The notes beneath the pieces are model-generated. The model was not told the origin of the DNA. It did not search any database and saw only the letters and a list, made by a program, of their open reading frames with translations. A program made the translations under genes and the position numbers. 64,000 bases of DNA from GCA-2693325 sp964011675 (GTDB taxonomy: Bacteria; Latescibacterota; UBA2968; UBA8231), in contig CAXGPR010000004.1 in assembly GCA_964011675.1 (NCBI GenBank), positions 1-64,000 of the forward strand, given 5' to 3'. Each line of letters begins with the position of its first letter. Positions within the stretch are counted from its first letter, which is position 1. Positions 52,151 through 61,591 of the stretch are shown piece by piece.

Positions 52151-54397
52151 TCAAGCCGCCTGAGCACTCTCGCCCTCTTCGCGCTGTGTTCCGCAGACCT
52201 TGCAGTGCAGAGAAGAAGCGCCGCCTCGGCTTGTCTTTTCGTAGAGCAAACCCGCGCCACAGTGCTCGCACGCCTGCTCGACTGGCTTTTCCCAGCTCGC
52301 AAACTTGCAGGAGGGATACTGATCGCAGCCGTAAAACACCTTCCCCTTGCGCGACTGTTTTTCGACTACTTTGCCTCCGCAATCGTCTTCCGGGCAGGAC
52401 ATACCCAAGTAAAAAGGTTTGACGTTGCGGCATTCGGGATAGGAACTGCAGGCAAGAAAGCGCCCGTATTTACCCGTTTTGACGACCATAGGCGACTGAC
52501 ATTGGTCACATACTTCGTCTGTTTCAACTTGTTCCTGCTCTTCGAGCGGCTTGGTATTCTTGCATTCGGGATACCCAGGACAGGCAAGAAAACGGCCATT
52601 CCGACCCCATTTCACAACCATCATGCGGCCACATTCTTCGCACTCAATATCTGATTCTTCCTGCAGTGCCTGCTTCAGTTCCTTACGACGCTCGTTGGCC
52701 TCTTTCAAATGGTCTTTCCACGAGGCATAAAACTGACCTACCGTGTCGACCCAATTGTCTTGTCCTTCTTCAATTCGGTCGAGTTTATCCTCCATATCGG
52801 CGGTGAAGCTCACGTTAAAAATGTGCGGAAACGTCTCCACCAATAGCTTATTGACCGTATGTCCACGCTCGGTTGCAAGAAAATAGCGATTGTCGACCTT
52901 CTCTACGTATTCGCGGTCTTGAATCGTCGTTATGATCTGCGCATAGGTGGAAGGGCGCCCTATGCCCTGCGCCTCCAACTCTTTGACTAACGAAGCTTCC
53001 GTATAACGCGGTGGGTGCTTGGTGAAATGCTGTTCGGGCATTAGCTCGTTCAGCGCGAGTACTTGTTCTGCCGCGATGTCGTCTGGAACTGACCCCACCG
53101 TACCATCGCCATCGCCGTCACCGTCACCGTCTTTAATTGGGCTGTATAGCACGGTAAACCCATCAAACTTGACGATATTACCCGTGGCTCGCAGCACGTA
53201 GGGACCAGCATTGACATTCACCGTAGTGATACTGAGGACCTGTGGCTTCATCTGCGAAGCGACAAAGCGCTTCCAGATCAGCTCATACACTCGAGATTGA
53301 TCCTGCGATAAAAGGTGTTTTATCCTGTCTGGATGAAGCGCCACGGACGTCGGTCGTATCGCTTCATGCGCGTCCTGTGCACTGTTCTTTGTCTTGTATG
53401 CATTTGGAGAATCAGGCACGTAATTGGGACCGTGAAGCTGCCCGATCTGTTCGCGCACTTCATTGATCGCATCGTCGGACACGCGCACGGAGTCGGTGCG
53501 CATATAGGTGATCAACCCACGCGTTTCCCCTTCAACCTCTATCCCTTCATATAGCTGTTGGGCAACGGCCATTGTGCGCTTAACGGAAAAGCGCAGGCGG
53601 CGAGCGCATTCCTGCTGCAGCGTGCTCGTCGTAAAGGGGGGCGAAGGGCGCCGGGACTGATCTCTCTTTTTTACCTCTCCAACTACAAAGCGCTGCGCCC
53701 GCAATTCAGCAACAATTTTCTCTGCCTCTTCACCGCTTACAATTTCGGGCTTCTCGCCGTCTCTCAGATGCAATTTTGCCTTAAAGGGAACGGTGCCTTC
53801 GCGCCCAATAAAGGCCTCGATAGACCAGTATTCTTGAGGCTCAAACGCGAGAATCTCATTATCCCGCTCGCATATGATGCGCAGTGCAACGGACTGCACA
53901 CGACCGGCTGATAGACCCGAGTGAATTACCTTCCACAGCAGCGGGCTTATTTCGTATCCCACGAGACGATCTAACACGCGACGGGCCTGCTGTGCGTCAA
54001 TTTTTTCCAGATCTAACGCACTTGACATCTCCAGCGATTCACGCACCGCTTTGGGGGTTATCTCGTTAAATAAAATGCGTTTGATCTCTGCATCTTTGCG
54101 TGCGATAGAGTGAGCCACATGCCAGGCAATCGCCTCCCCTTCACGATCGGGGTCTGTCGCCAAATAGATCGCATCGGCATTCTGAGCAGCCTTGCGCAAC
54201 TCGGTGAGGACTTTGCCCTTCCCACGAATCGTTACATATCGCGGCTTGAAATTGTCCTCCACGTCAATACCCAACTCTTTGGGCGGCAGGTCGCGCACGT
54301 GTCCCATGCAAGATTTCACTACGAAATCGCTGCCCAGTATCTTGTTGATCGTTTTAGCCTTGGCCGGTGATTCGACCACCACCAGTGACTTACCCAT
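52151..54397 (-). CDS. topA: DNA topoisomerase I
   Basis: Type IA topoisomerase (748 aa) that removes negative supercoils. The Toprim domain (LVVVESPAKAKTI), the active-site tyrosine in LITYMRTDSVRVS near residue 300, and the later EAQGIGRPSTYAQII block are visible. The C-terminus carries three C4 zinc ribbons (CEECGRMMVVKWGRNG, CDQCQSPMVVKTGKYG, and a third with CPEDDCGGKVVEKQSRKG) and a fourth Cys-rich end (CEHCGAGLLYE). A run of Asp-Gly pairs (KDGDGDGDGDGTVG) sits near residue 425. It heads the topA-xerC-hslV-hslU run. Confidence 0.96.
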   Translation of the reverse strand: MGKSLVVVESPAKAKTINKILGSDFVVKSCMGHVRDLPPKELGIDVEDNFKPRYVTIRGKGKVLTELRKAAQNADAIYLATDPDREGEAIAWHVAHSIARKDAEIKRILFNEITPKAVRESLEMSSALDLEKIDAQQARRVLDRLVGYEISPLLWKVIHSGLSAGRVQSVALRIICERDNEILAFEPQEYWSIEAFIGREGTVPFKAKLHLRDGEKPEIVSGEEAEKIVAELRAQRFVVGEVKKRDQSRRPSPPFTTSTLQQECARRLRFSVKRTMAVAQQLYEGIEVEGETRGLITYMRTDSVRVSDDAINEVREQIGQLHGPNYVPDSPNAYKTKNSAQDAHEAIRPTSVALHPDRIKHLLSQDQSRVYELIWKRFVASQMKPQVLSITTVNVNAGPYVLRATGNIVKFDGFTVLYSPIKDGDGDGDGDGTVGSVPDDIAAEQVLALNELMPEQHFTKHPPRYTEASLVKELEAQGIGRPSTYAQIITTIQDREYVEKVDNRYFLATERGHTVNKLLVETFPHIFNVSFTADMEDKLDRIEEGQDNWVDTVGQFYASWKDHLKEANERRKELKQALQEESDIECEECGRMMVVKWGRNGRFLACPGYPECKNTKPLEEQEQVETDEVCDQCQSPMVVKTGKYGRFLACSSYPECRNVKPFYLGMSCPEDDCGGKVVEKQSRKGKVFYGCDQYPSCKFASWEKPVEQACEHCGAGLLYEKTSRGGASSLHCKVCGTQREEGESAQAA

Positions 54398-54560
54398 GCA
54401 ATCTCCCGGAGACTCCTTGATGTAGGTCTAATATATTATAGTGTTTATGTAATTAATTTTTATCAATATATAAACGATACCAAACAATAGCAACCACACT
54501 TGACAAAGCACCCGAGGCTTATTTTCGTAGTCTGTCCGACCAATTGACAAAGGGCATACT

Positions 54561-55322
54561 GTGATCCACAGAAAAAGTATGGAGCAAATCGAACACATTC
54601 GCACCTGTGGTCAGATCGTTTTTGCCGTTCAACAAAAGCTTGAAGCCCTTATCAAACCCGGTATCACGACAAATCATTTAGACTCCGTTGCAGAGGCCGC
54701 CATTATAGCAACCGGCGCCCGACCAGCTTTTAAGGGCTACCACGGATTTCCCGCCAGTATTTGTGCATCGGTAAACGCCTCAATCGTTCACGGATTCCCT
54801 ACCGAAGTCCCCTTAGCAGAGGGCGATATCGTCAGCATCGATGTCGGGGTAGAGCTCGGCGGATATTTCGCCGACGGCGCGTTCACCATCGGCGTTGGTT
54901 CCATCAGCAGCGATGCATCCGACCTAATCGCCGTCACCCATCGCTGCTTAGAGTTGGGAATCGAACACATGCGCGTAGACGGACGCATAGGAGATATCTC
55001 ACACGCCATTCAGACCCACGCCGAAGCGGCAGGCTACTCAATCGTCCGCGAGTATGGCGGCCACGGCATCGGACGAGAACTACACGAGTCGCCACACATA
55101 AACAATTATGGCCAAGCCGGCAAGGGCCCGCGACTCAAAGTCGGTCACGTGTTTTGTATAGAACCGATTATAAGCATGAAAAACCCCGAAATTGAACATG
55201 CCGACGACGGCTGGACGGTTTATACGCGCGACCGTTCGCTGACGGCTCATTCTGAGCACACCGTCGCTCTGACCGAAGACGGACCGCAAATTCTCACTCT
55301 CCCGCCAGCCGTAACCACATGA
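54561..55322 (+). CDS. map: Methionine aminopeptidase, type I
   Basis: Removes the initiator methionine from nascent proteins. 253 aa, starting at GTG 54561. Metal ligands are Asp in SIDVGVELGGYFADG, the second Asp in FADGAF, His in YGGHGIGRELHESP, Glu in FCIEPIIS and Glu in HSEHTVALTE. A TTGACA lies about 60 bases upstream. It diverges from topA. The MBL gene overlaps its stop by 4 bases. Confidence 0.95.
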   Translation: MIHRKSMEQIEHIRTCGQIVFAVQQKLEALIKPGITTNHLDSVAEAAIIATGARPAFKGYHGFPASICASVNASIVHGFPTEVPLAEGDIVSIDVGVELGGYFADGAFTIGVGSISSDASDLIAVTHRCLELGIEHMRVDGRIGDISHAIQTHAEAAGYSIVREYGGHGIGRELHESPHINNYGQAGKGPRLKVGHVFCIEPIISMKNPEIEHADDGWTVYTRDRSLTAHSEHTVALTEDGPQILTLPPAVTT

Positions 55323-56080
55323 AAGTCACATTCCTGGGCACGGGAACTTCCGTAGGCGTACCTCGCATTGGATGCACCTGTCCGGTATGCACTTCACAGG
55401 ACAGTAAAAACAAGCGGCTCCGCTGTGCACTGCACATCGAGCACGGCGGACACTCTATCCTTGTCGACACAGGCCCAGACTTACGCACGCAAGCCCTAAC
55501 TCATGCGGTCAACCGCGTAGACGCCGTGCTCTTTACGCACGGACACGCCGACCATCTGTATGGTTTGGATGACGTACGTAGCTTCTGTTTTGAACGCGAG
55601 GATCCTCTCCCGTGCTACGCGGACGCGCGGACCATAGAACGCATAGAGCGCGTCTTTGACTACGCGTTTGATACCAATGCGCCCAGCGCTACCCCGCAAA
55701 TAGAGCTCAAGGAAATTAAGGGAGACTTCGAGCTATTCGACCTGTCTATTCAGCCGATTTACGTATATCACGGCAGGCTACCCGTACTAGCATTTCGGGT
55801 TGGCGATTTTGCCTATGTGACAGACACAAACCGCATCCCAGCCGAGGGTGTAGAACGCTTGCAACAGCTCGACGTTCTCGTGCTAGACGCACTGCGTCAC
55901 AAGGCGCATCCGACGCACTTTAACCTTTCACAAGCGCTGGAAGTTATAGAGCAACTACAACCTCGACAAGCTTACTTGACGCATATAGCGCACGACCTCG
56001 AACACCATGCGACCAACGCAGATCTGCCCCCCGGTGTCGAATTGGCCTACGACGGTCTCACTTTAGATCTCAATACGTAA
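55319..56080 (+). CDS. Metallo-beta-lactamase-fold hydrolase (PhnP-like)
   Basis: 253 aa. The start block (FLGTGTSVGVPRIGCTCPVC) with the two Cys is characteristic of the PhnP/lipoyl-synthase-associated MBL group. The zinc motif is THGHADHLYGLDD (near residue 78), and HIAHDLEHH appears near the C-terminus. The family includes phosphodiesterases acting on cyclic phosphates, but the substrate here is unknown. The ATG overlaps the map stop (ATGA). Confidence 0.87.
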   Translation: MKVTFLGTGTSVGVPRIGCTCPVCTSQDSKNKRLRCALHIEHGGHSILVDTGPDLRTQALTHAVNRVDAVLFTHGHADHLYGLDDVRSFCFEREDPLPCYADARTIERIERVFDYAFDTNAPSATPQIELKEIKGDFELFDLSIQPIYVYHGRLPVLAFRVGDFAYVTDTNRIPAEGVERLQQLDVLVLDALRHKAHPTHFNLSQALEVIEQLQPRQAYLTHIAHDLEHHATNADLPPGVELAYDGLTLDLNT

Positions 56081-56105
56081 CCGGTCAAAACGTAGGACGC
56101 AAATC

Positions 56106-56151
56106 AAACAAAAAGAGGCACTGCTTGTATTTGCGGCGCCTCTTTTTGTTT
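56106..56151. terminator. Bidirectional terminator between MBL gene and nrdJ
   Basis: A 14-bp inverted repeat (AAACAAAAAGAGGC and its complement) with an 18-base loop, placed between convergent genes. The A-run and T-run inside the arms make it usable from both sides. Confidence 0.75.
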
Positions 56152-56173
56152 ATCTACATTGGGTATTTTTATG

Positions 56174-58645
56174 TCAGCATTTCGACCATCCACAGTGTTT
56201 GCAGATTACACAACTGTTCTCATGCGCTACCGTTAAACCGCACTCGGGACAAGTTGTCGAAATGTTAACGCCATTACCAATATCCTGAGTCGGAGGCTGC
56301 AAGCTGGTCAATTGAGGCTTAGCCCGCTCTCTCTCTTCAACAATGCTTTCCGCATTGCTACCTTCATGAGTAGGAAGCTGAAAATCAACTACTTTTTTTT
56401 TTTCTGCAGGCACTTCAACGGCGCCTTCAGCTCCATCCACGCTCTGACGTTGCACATAGCGCTCAATCGCTTTACCTATGGCATCCGGCGTCGATAGGAT
56501 AAGTTCACCATTTTCCCAAACGGGATTCGGTCCAGAAATCCCTTTCAGTTCGTTGATAACCTCTCGTGGATCAACTCCTGAGCGTAAGGCCAAGGAGATA
56601 AGACGGCTGATGGCTTCAGACTGGGCAGCTGCATTTCCACCCGCTTTACCAATAGTGCTAAACACTTCGCACATGCCGAATTCGTCCTCGTTAATCGTAA
56701 CGTAAATCCTACCTTCACCTGTGTTTATGCGTTCTGTGATACCCTGAGTAACGGCGGGGCGACGACGCACACTATGAAACCCGTCTGAAGAATCAGCGTC
56801 GGTCCCACCAGCTTCTTCCTTGTTCTCTGGCCCCTCTGTTTGTAGAATTCCTTCGCGGCTACCTTCGCGATATACCGTGACACCTTTCAAACCTTCTTTG
56901 TATGCCGTAATGTAAATGTCGGCAACTGTTTCGACATCAATATCTTCCGACAGGTTGATGGTAGAAGAAATACTGCTGTCGGTGTATTTCTGAATCACAC
57001 CTTGCATTCGTACACGGAAATAAGGGTCAATTTGATGCGCGGTGCGCACGTAATCAGGCAAATTCTCGTCACCACCAAAAACTTCTTTTACGACCGGATG
57101 ATAAACTTTGTATTCACGGAACGTTTCGCCATCGTGCTGCTTTACACGTCGCTTGTAGCTAGTGCAGAAAATCGGTTCAATACCTGAAGAGGTTTGCGCC
57201 ACAATAGACCCCGTGCCTACCGGAGGCATAGTAATGAGCGTGCAGTTACGCAAACCTTTTTCCTTAATGCGCTTCTGAAGCTCCTTCGGGAGACTCTGAA
57301 TAAACTTGCTTTTGGAAATACCTTTCCAATCGAAGAGCGAAAAAGCGCCCTTCTCTTCGGCTAAATCAATCGACGTCTCGTAAGAGTTGTAGCAGATCGT
57401 CTGCATAATCTCTTCAATGGACTCCAAGGCTTCTTCGGAATCATACGCCTTCTTCATGAGAACCAACGCATCGGCCATACCTGTGATACCTAGTCCTACG
57501 CGGCGATCAGAGGATACAGCGTCTCTAATCTTTGTCATCGCGTGGTTTTCCATATTGTACTCAATAACATTGTCGAGAAAACGCGTAGCTACACGGGTCG
57601 CTTCAGCTAGGGCATCGTGATCAAAAACGCCGTCGTCACCAACAAACTTCATTAGGTTTAAGTTGCCCAGATTACACGCCGTGTAAGAGGCCAAGGGCTG
57701 TTCACCGCAGGGATTGGTGCTGGTGAGAGGGTTGGCATATTCTACGTTGTGATACTCGCGCATGGTATCCCAGAAAATGATGCCAGGTTCAGCAGAGGCA
57801 TGCGCATTGGTGATGATCGTATTCCACAATTCACGCGCGCGTACCGTTCGATACACCGTGCCCTCGAAGCGCAAATCAAAATCAGAATCAGCGAGTACTG
57901 CTTGCATGAACTCGTGCGTGATCAACACGCTGATATTTGCGTACTGTACTTTGGTGCGATTCGCGTCATTTTTAATCGTGATGAAACTCTCGATATCAGG
58001 ATGATCGACGCGTAGAGTCAGCATGAGCGCACCGCGTCGACCGGCCTGCGATACGGCATTGGTGCTCTCTGACAGTAGATTCATGAAGGCCGTACAACCG
58101 GGCGAAGCGTCCACAGTCGCGTTGACGGGGGCACCCTGTGGGCGGAGAATCGACAGGTCAGTCCCAACGCCGCCACCAGTTCGATATACCATGGCAGACT
58201 CACTCAAGCAACGATATATACCCTCTAAACTGTCTTCTTCGATCGGAATGACGTAACAATTGGACAAGGTAGGCTTACGCTGAGCTTCGTCACGACCAGC
58301 ACCGTGCATAACGCGGCCACCAGGAATGAATTTAAAATCCATCAACAGCGAGAAGAAGCGGTCGTACCAATATTCTTTGTCCTCTTCAACCGAGGCCATC
58401 GCACGAGCAATGCGATCCCATATGTGAAGGGGGCCGACTTCCCCAGGCGCCAGATATTTGCTCCGCAACACGTCAACGGCGAGATCGTTTTCTCCGTAGT
58501 AGGTCTCTGCATCTGCAGCACGGGCCAGCAAATCGTCCTGACCGTTACGTTTAAGTCCATGTCCTTCAAGTTGGGACAACAAGTCCTCAATGCGATTGGT
58601 TACTACGGTCGCCTCGGAGTTTTCTTCTATTTTTTCTGACGCCAT
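56174..58645 (-). CDS. nrdJ: Adenosylcobalamin-dependent class II ribonucleotide reductase
   Basis: Reduces ribonucleotides using a B12-derived radical, independent of oxygen. I start at the ATG at 58645 (823 aa), preceded by AGGGAGGG. The catalytic core contains STNPCGEQPLASYTACNLG near residue 340 and TMPPVGTGSIVAQTSSGIEP near residue 500. A TSCPD domain (about 640-740, with GNAAAQSEAISRLISLALRSG) and a C-terminal zinc ribbon (CPECGLTV, CVICKHCGWSKC) follow. It is read towards the left with nrdR upstream on the same strand; NrdR boxes lie before it. Confidence 0.94.
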   Translation of the reverse strand: MASEKIEENSEATVVTNRIEDLLSQLEGHGLKRNGQDDLLARAADAETYYGENDLAVDVLRSKYLAPGEVGPLHIWDRIARAMASVEEDKEYWYDRFFSLLMDFKFIPGGRVMHGAGRDEAQRKPTLSNCYVIPIEEDSLEGIYRCLSESAMVYRTGGGVGTDLSILRPQGAPVNATVDASPGCTAFMNLLSESTNAVSQAGRRGALMLTLRVDHPDIESFITIKNDANRTKVQYANISVLITHEFMQAVLADSDFDLRFEGTVYRTVRARELWNTIITNAHASAEPGIIFWDTMREYHNVEYANPLTSTNPCGEQPLASYTACNLGNLNLMKFVGDDGVFDHDALAEATRVATRFLDNVIEYNMENHAMTKIRDAVSSDRRVGLGITGMADALVLMKKAYDSEEALESIEEIMQTICYNSYETSIDLAEEKGAFSLFDWKGISKSKFIQSLPKELQKRIKEKGLRNCTLITMPPVGTGSIVAQTSSGIEPIFCTSYKRRVKQHDGETFREYKVYHPVVKEVFGGDENLPDYVRTAHQIDPYFRVRMQGVIQKYTDSSISSTINLSEDIDVETVADIYITAYKEGLKGVTVYREGSREGILQTEGPENKEEAGGTDADSSDGFHSVRRRPAVTQGITERINTGEGRIYVTINEDEFGMCEVFSTIGKAGGNAAAQSEAISRLISLALRSGVDPREVINELKGISGPNPVWENGELILSTPDAIGKAIERYVQRQSVDGAEGAVEVPAEKKKVVDFQLPTHEGSNAESIVEERERAKPQLTSLQPPTQDIGNGVNISTTCPECGLTVAHENSCVICKHCGWSKC

Positions 58646-58750
58646 TCCGCCCTCCCTAAAGGCAAAGTAAGGCTCTCCCACACGGGGGATTATGAGTGTG
58701 GGAATCCGGTAATTTAGTATGTGGGGGAGTCGACAATAATACGAGCGAGC

Positions 58751-58766
58751 ACACATTATATCTCGC
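58751..58766. promoter_or_regulatory. Candidate NrdR box 1 (distal half-conserved)
   Basis: ACACATTATATCTCGC matches the left half and centre of the NrdR box consensus (ACACWATATWTWGTGT). It lies exactly 32 bases from the next box, the three-turn spacing known for paired NrdR boxes. Confidence 0.5.
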
Positions 58767-58782
58767 AAAACGCACGTCCATT

Positions 58783-58798
58783 ACACAAGATGTTGTGC
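58783..58798. promoter_or_regulatory. Candidate NrdR box 2 (palindromic)
   Basis: ACACAAGATGTTGTGC, a near-perfect palindrome (CACAA...TTGTG) matching the NrdR box. It sits just downstream of the predicted -10 element of the nrdJ promoter, where a bound repressor would block transcription. Confidence 0.6.
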
Positions 58799-58806
58799 GA
58801 TGAGTA

Positions 58807-58834
58807 AAGATAGAGATAACGCGGAGGTTGTCAA
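58807..58834 (-). promoter_or_regulatory. nrdJ promoter
   Basis: On the minus strand TTGACA (58829-58834) and TATCTT (58807-58812) are separated by 16 bases. The predicted transcript start falls near 58800, overlapping NrdR box 2. The resulting 5' leader of nrdJ is about 150 bases. Confidence 0.6.
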
Positions 58835-58853
58835 GCGGTTTTTTGCATTTAGA

Positions 58854-58869
58854 TCACAATATACTGTGG
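58854..58869. promoter_or_regulatory. Further NrdR-box-like palindrome
   Basis: TCACAATATACTGTGG matches the NrdR consensus at most positions. It lies between the nrdR stop and the -35 element of nrdJ, 71 bases from box 2. It may be a third operator, but its spacing is not the paired 32-base type. Confidence 0.4.
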
Positions 58870-58888
58870 TGCGGATATTTCATAGATA

Positions 58889-59341
58889 CTAGTTGTTGGT
58901 GAGTTGCTCTAATTCACGCATAAAGTCGCTCTTGTCTTTAAACTGGCGATATACGGAAGCAAAACGCACATAGGCAACATCGTTGACTGCCCGCAGATGT
59001 TTCATAACCAACTCGCCGATTTGAGTGCTCTGGATCTCCTTCTCATTAAGATTACCCAGGTCAGCCTCTACCGTATCGACTAATTGCTCGATCTCTTCAA
59101 CAGACACTGTAGTTTTGTAACAAGCCAATTGGACCTTACTAAGCAGCTTTATGCGATCGAATGGCTCGCGACTACCGTCGGCCTTGATGATAGTAAGTGG
59201 AACGTTTTCGATATACTCGTACGTGGTAAACCGCTTGCTACAGTTAATACATTCACGGCGACGGCGTATAGCCATACCTTCGCGACAAGAGCGCGAATCT
59301 ACGACTTTGTCTTCTTGATGATTACAATAAGGACAGCGCAT
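58889..59341 (-). CDS. nrdR: Transcriptional repressor NrdR
   Basis: Zinc-ribbon and ATP-cone repressor of ribonucleotide reductase genes (150 aa). I start at the ATG at 59341, with GGGAGG upstream; the frame is open further but MRCPYCNHQEDKVVDSR is the family N-terminus. The four zinc cysteines (CPYC, CINC) are followed by the ATP-cone (TIIKADGSREPFDRIKLLSK). It lies directly upstream of nrdJ on the same strand, and boxes for it precede nrdJ. Confidence 0.95.
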   Translation of the reverse strand: MRCPYCNHQEDKVVDSRSCREGMAIRRRRECINCSKRFTTYEYIENVPLTIIKADGSREPFDRIKLLSKVQLACYKTTVSVEEIEQLVDTVEADLGNLNEKEIQSTQIGELVMKHLRAVNDVAYVRFASVYRQFKDKSDFMRELEQLTNN

Positions 59342-59488
59342 AAAAAAACCTCCCGTGGACAACACATCGTATGTCAGATGCAGTTCATTAAGTGCTGGGG
59401 AGGATAGTGTAGAGAAGAGCATATAGGAATTCTTCTCTGCAGGGAATAATCCCTATATAATAATAAAAACAGTAAGATATGGCAAGAA

Positions 59489-60142
59489 CTAGTTCAACTG
59501 AAAAGTAAAGGGCAGGCTGACCCAAACTTTCACTGGCTTGTCATTTTGGATTGCCGGCTCAAATTCCCATTTTTTCGCGGCAGCCCGAGCAGCCTCGTGA
59601 AAGACCTCGGGGCCAGTGATTTTACCGATCGATTCGACTTTACCTGTTTTGTTAACCAGAGCAGTCACAAAAACTTTACCCGTTATGTTCGCCTTTCGAG
59701 CAATATCTGGATACTGAGGCACAGCACGCTTAGTAGGTATGGGCTGCTTTTCCACTTTCCACAGTTCGACTATCTCTTCCTCCTCTTCCAATTCAACGTC
59801 GTCAAACAAATCTTCCATGGGAGGTGGAGGGGCAAAATCATCCAAGTCTAAATCTATATCAGTATCCTCAATCGTCACGTCATCGGCCACGTCAGGATTA
59901 TCGGTAGCCACTGGCACTACCGGACGGGCAGGTGGCGGCGGACGTCGCTCTTGCTTGGTCTCGGGAATTTCTTCCAACTGAATGATAACCGGATCCTCCG
60001 ATTTGGCATACGCATCAGCCTCAAAGGTGGGGAAAAGCGCAAATATAACGCCGTGAATCGCCACAGAAGCCCCCACACAACTCCATAGCATTTTGCGATA
60101 GGTCAGTCGCAAATTAGCTTCTGGCTGCTTACCACGGATCAT
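59489..60142 (-). CDS. tonB: TonB-family energy transducer
   Basis: 217 aa. It has one N-terminal membrane helix (LWSCVGASVAIHGVIFALF), a periplasmic Pro/acidic-rich linker (PPPPARPVVPV, DLDLDDFAPPPP, VELEEEEEIVEL) and the C-terminal TonB domain (VPQYPDIARKANITGKVFV, KKWEFEPAIQNDKPVKVWVS). It transmits the proton-motive force to outer-membrane receptors. It starts 1 base after the preceding exbD gene. No TonB-dependent receptor is in the window. Confidence 0.93.
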   Translation of the reverse strand: MIRGKQPEANLRLTYRKMLWSCVGASVAIHGVIFALFPTFEADAYAKSEDPVIIQLEEIPETKQERRPPPPARPVVPVATDNPDVADDVTIEDTDIDLDLDDFAPPPPMEDLFDDVELEEEEEIVELWKVEKQPIPTKRAVPQYPDIARKANITGKVFVTALVNKTGKVESIGKITGPEVFHEAARAAAKKWEFEPAIQNDKPVKVWVSLPFTFQLN

Positions 60143-60143
60143 G

Positions 60144-60554
60144 TTATTGCATCTCCCGTTTTGTCGAGAAATTCACCCGCAGCGCTTCTACTTTACGCAA
60201 CTCTTGCATAACGTCGGAAATTACGCCAAACTGCGAGTCTTTATCTCCGCGCAGCGAAATGATAAGACGAGGATTAGCCATTAGGCGTGCATGCACTAAC
60301 TGGCCCAAGGTATTGATCGGGACGTTGCGATCTTCCATACTAATCGCTCCCTCACTGTTGACCCATATCTGCAGGACATTACGCCGGCTTTCTAGCTTTT
60401 CAATTTTCTCTGCCTCAGGCAATTCTACCGGCACGCCACGATAGCGTACGAACACGGTGGACACCATGAAGAAAACTAACAAGAGAAACGATATGTCCGC
60501 CATAGAGGCCGTGGGGATCACGCTACCCACTTTGGACTTTCGGTTAAATTGCAC
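60144..60554 (-). CDS. exbD: ExbD/TolR-family protein (second copy)
   Basis: 136 aa. One membrane helix near the N-terminus contains the proton-carrying aspartate (TASMADISFLLLVFFMVS), and the C-terminus is a small periplasmic domain. It is similar in plan to the preceding gene, which suggests an old tandem duplication. It lies 3 bases after the first exbD, in the run exbB-exbD-exbD-tonB. Confidence 0.92.
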   Translation of the reverse strand: MQFNRKSKVGSVIPTASMADISFLLLVFFMVSTVFVRYRGVPVELPEAEKIEKLESRRNVLQIWVNSEGAISMEDRNVPINTLGQLVHARLMANPRLIISLRGDKDSQFGVISDVMQELRKVEALRVNFSTKREMQ

Positions 60555-60557
60555 GTA

Positions 60558-60971
60558 TCACTCTTCCGGATTGGCGATCGAAATCTTTGTGGCACCAGCC
60601 ATTTTTAGATCATCAAGCACGTCAACAAAAGTGCGATACGTTGCACCCCGCTCTGTTTTGACCGAAATGATGAGCTTATCATTTTCAGCCATACGTGCCT
60701 TAATCTGAGACTGCAATTGACCGGTTGGAATAGGCGTCAGTTGATCGTTTTCAAAAAAAGCCAACTGGTCACGCGCGTTAATCCATACGTTAAGAATATT
60801 TTTACTTTGCACTTCTTTGGTTTCCCCTACAGGAGGAAGGTGCAAAGATAGCCCCTTATCCTGGTTCATTGTCGTCGTCACTAGGAAGAAGACGATGAGG
60901 AGAAAGGCAATATCCGCCATAGAAGCGGTTGGAATTTCTGGCGAAACTCGGCTTTCGCGCTTTTTAATCAC
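60558..60971 (-). CDS. exbD: ExbD/TolR-family protein (first copy)
   Basis: 137 aa. The membrane helix reads TASMADIAFLLIVFFLVT with the conserved Asp. The periplasmic part ends in KMAGATKISIANPEE. It follows exbB by 2 bases. Paired exbD genes are common in FCB-type TonB clusters and may form heteromers with ExbB. Confidence 0.92.
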   Translation of the reverse strand: MIKKRESRVSPEIPTASMADIAFLLIVFFLVTTTMNQDKGLSLHLPPVGETKEVQSKNILNVWINARDQLAFFENDQLTPIPTGQLQSQIKARMAENDKLIISVKTERGATYRTFVDVLDDLKMAGATKISIANPEE

Positions 60972-60973
60972 AC

Positions 60974-61591
60974 TCAGGCCCTCTCGTGCTCACGCTCGGC
61001 TAATAAGTCAATGAAAGCCGCTGTTTGTTCAGTCATATCCGCTATAATTTTATCGATGCGGTTGGCAAAAAAATTGTAGCAAAACTGGATTATAATACCA
61101 ACGATCAATCCAGCAGCCGTGGTAATGAGCGCTTCGGAAATGCCACCTGCCACCATGGATGGCTCGACGTCACCGGCAGTCTTAATCGCCTGAAACGCGT
61201 TTATCATGCCACTTACCGTTCCAAGGAAACCGATCATCGGCGCCAGATTGGCCACGGTCGACAACCAGACCATGCCTCGTTCCATGAATGCCATCTCTAC
61301 AGCCCCTGAGTTGTCGACGGCTTTTTCCACGTGATCAACACCGCGATGTATGCGCAAGAGCCCCGCATGAATCACCGAGGCCACGGGACCGCGCGTTTCT
61401 GAACATAACCGAGCCGCCTGATCTGGCCCTCCGCTTTTGAACGCTTCTTCTAACTCTTTAAAAAAACCCTCGGCGTCAATGGAAGCGCGCGATAGAGTAA
61501 TAAGGCGCTCGATTGCTACGGCGATGCCGATAATGAGTAAAACGAGCAGGGGCCACATGGCCCAACCGCCGTCTGCAAAAAGCTCAACCAT
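60974..61591 (-). CDS. exbB: ExbB/TolQ-family proton channel protein
   Basis: 205 aa. Three membrane helices are visible: an N-terminal one (WAMWPLLVLLIIGIAVAIERL), and two in the conserved MotA/TolQ/ExbB domain (LAPMIGFLGTVSGMINAF, and LITTAAGLIVGIIIQFCYNFF). It is the stator-like channel that powers TonB together with the ExbD proteins. It is the first gene of the cluster. Confidence 0.93.
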   Translation of the reverse strand: MVELFADGGWAMWPLLVLLIIGIAVAIERLITLSRASIDAEGFFKELEEAFKSGGPDQAARLCSETRGPVASVIHAGLLRIHRGVDHVEKAVDNSGAVEMAFMERGMVWLSTVANLAPMIGFLGTVSGMINAFQAIKTAGDVEPSMVAGGISEALITTAAGLIVGIIIQFCYNFFANRIDKIIADMTEQTAAFIDLLAEREHERA

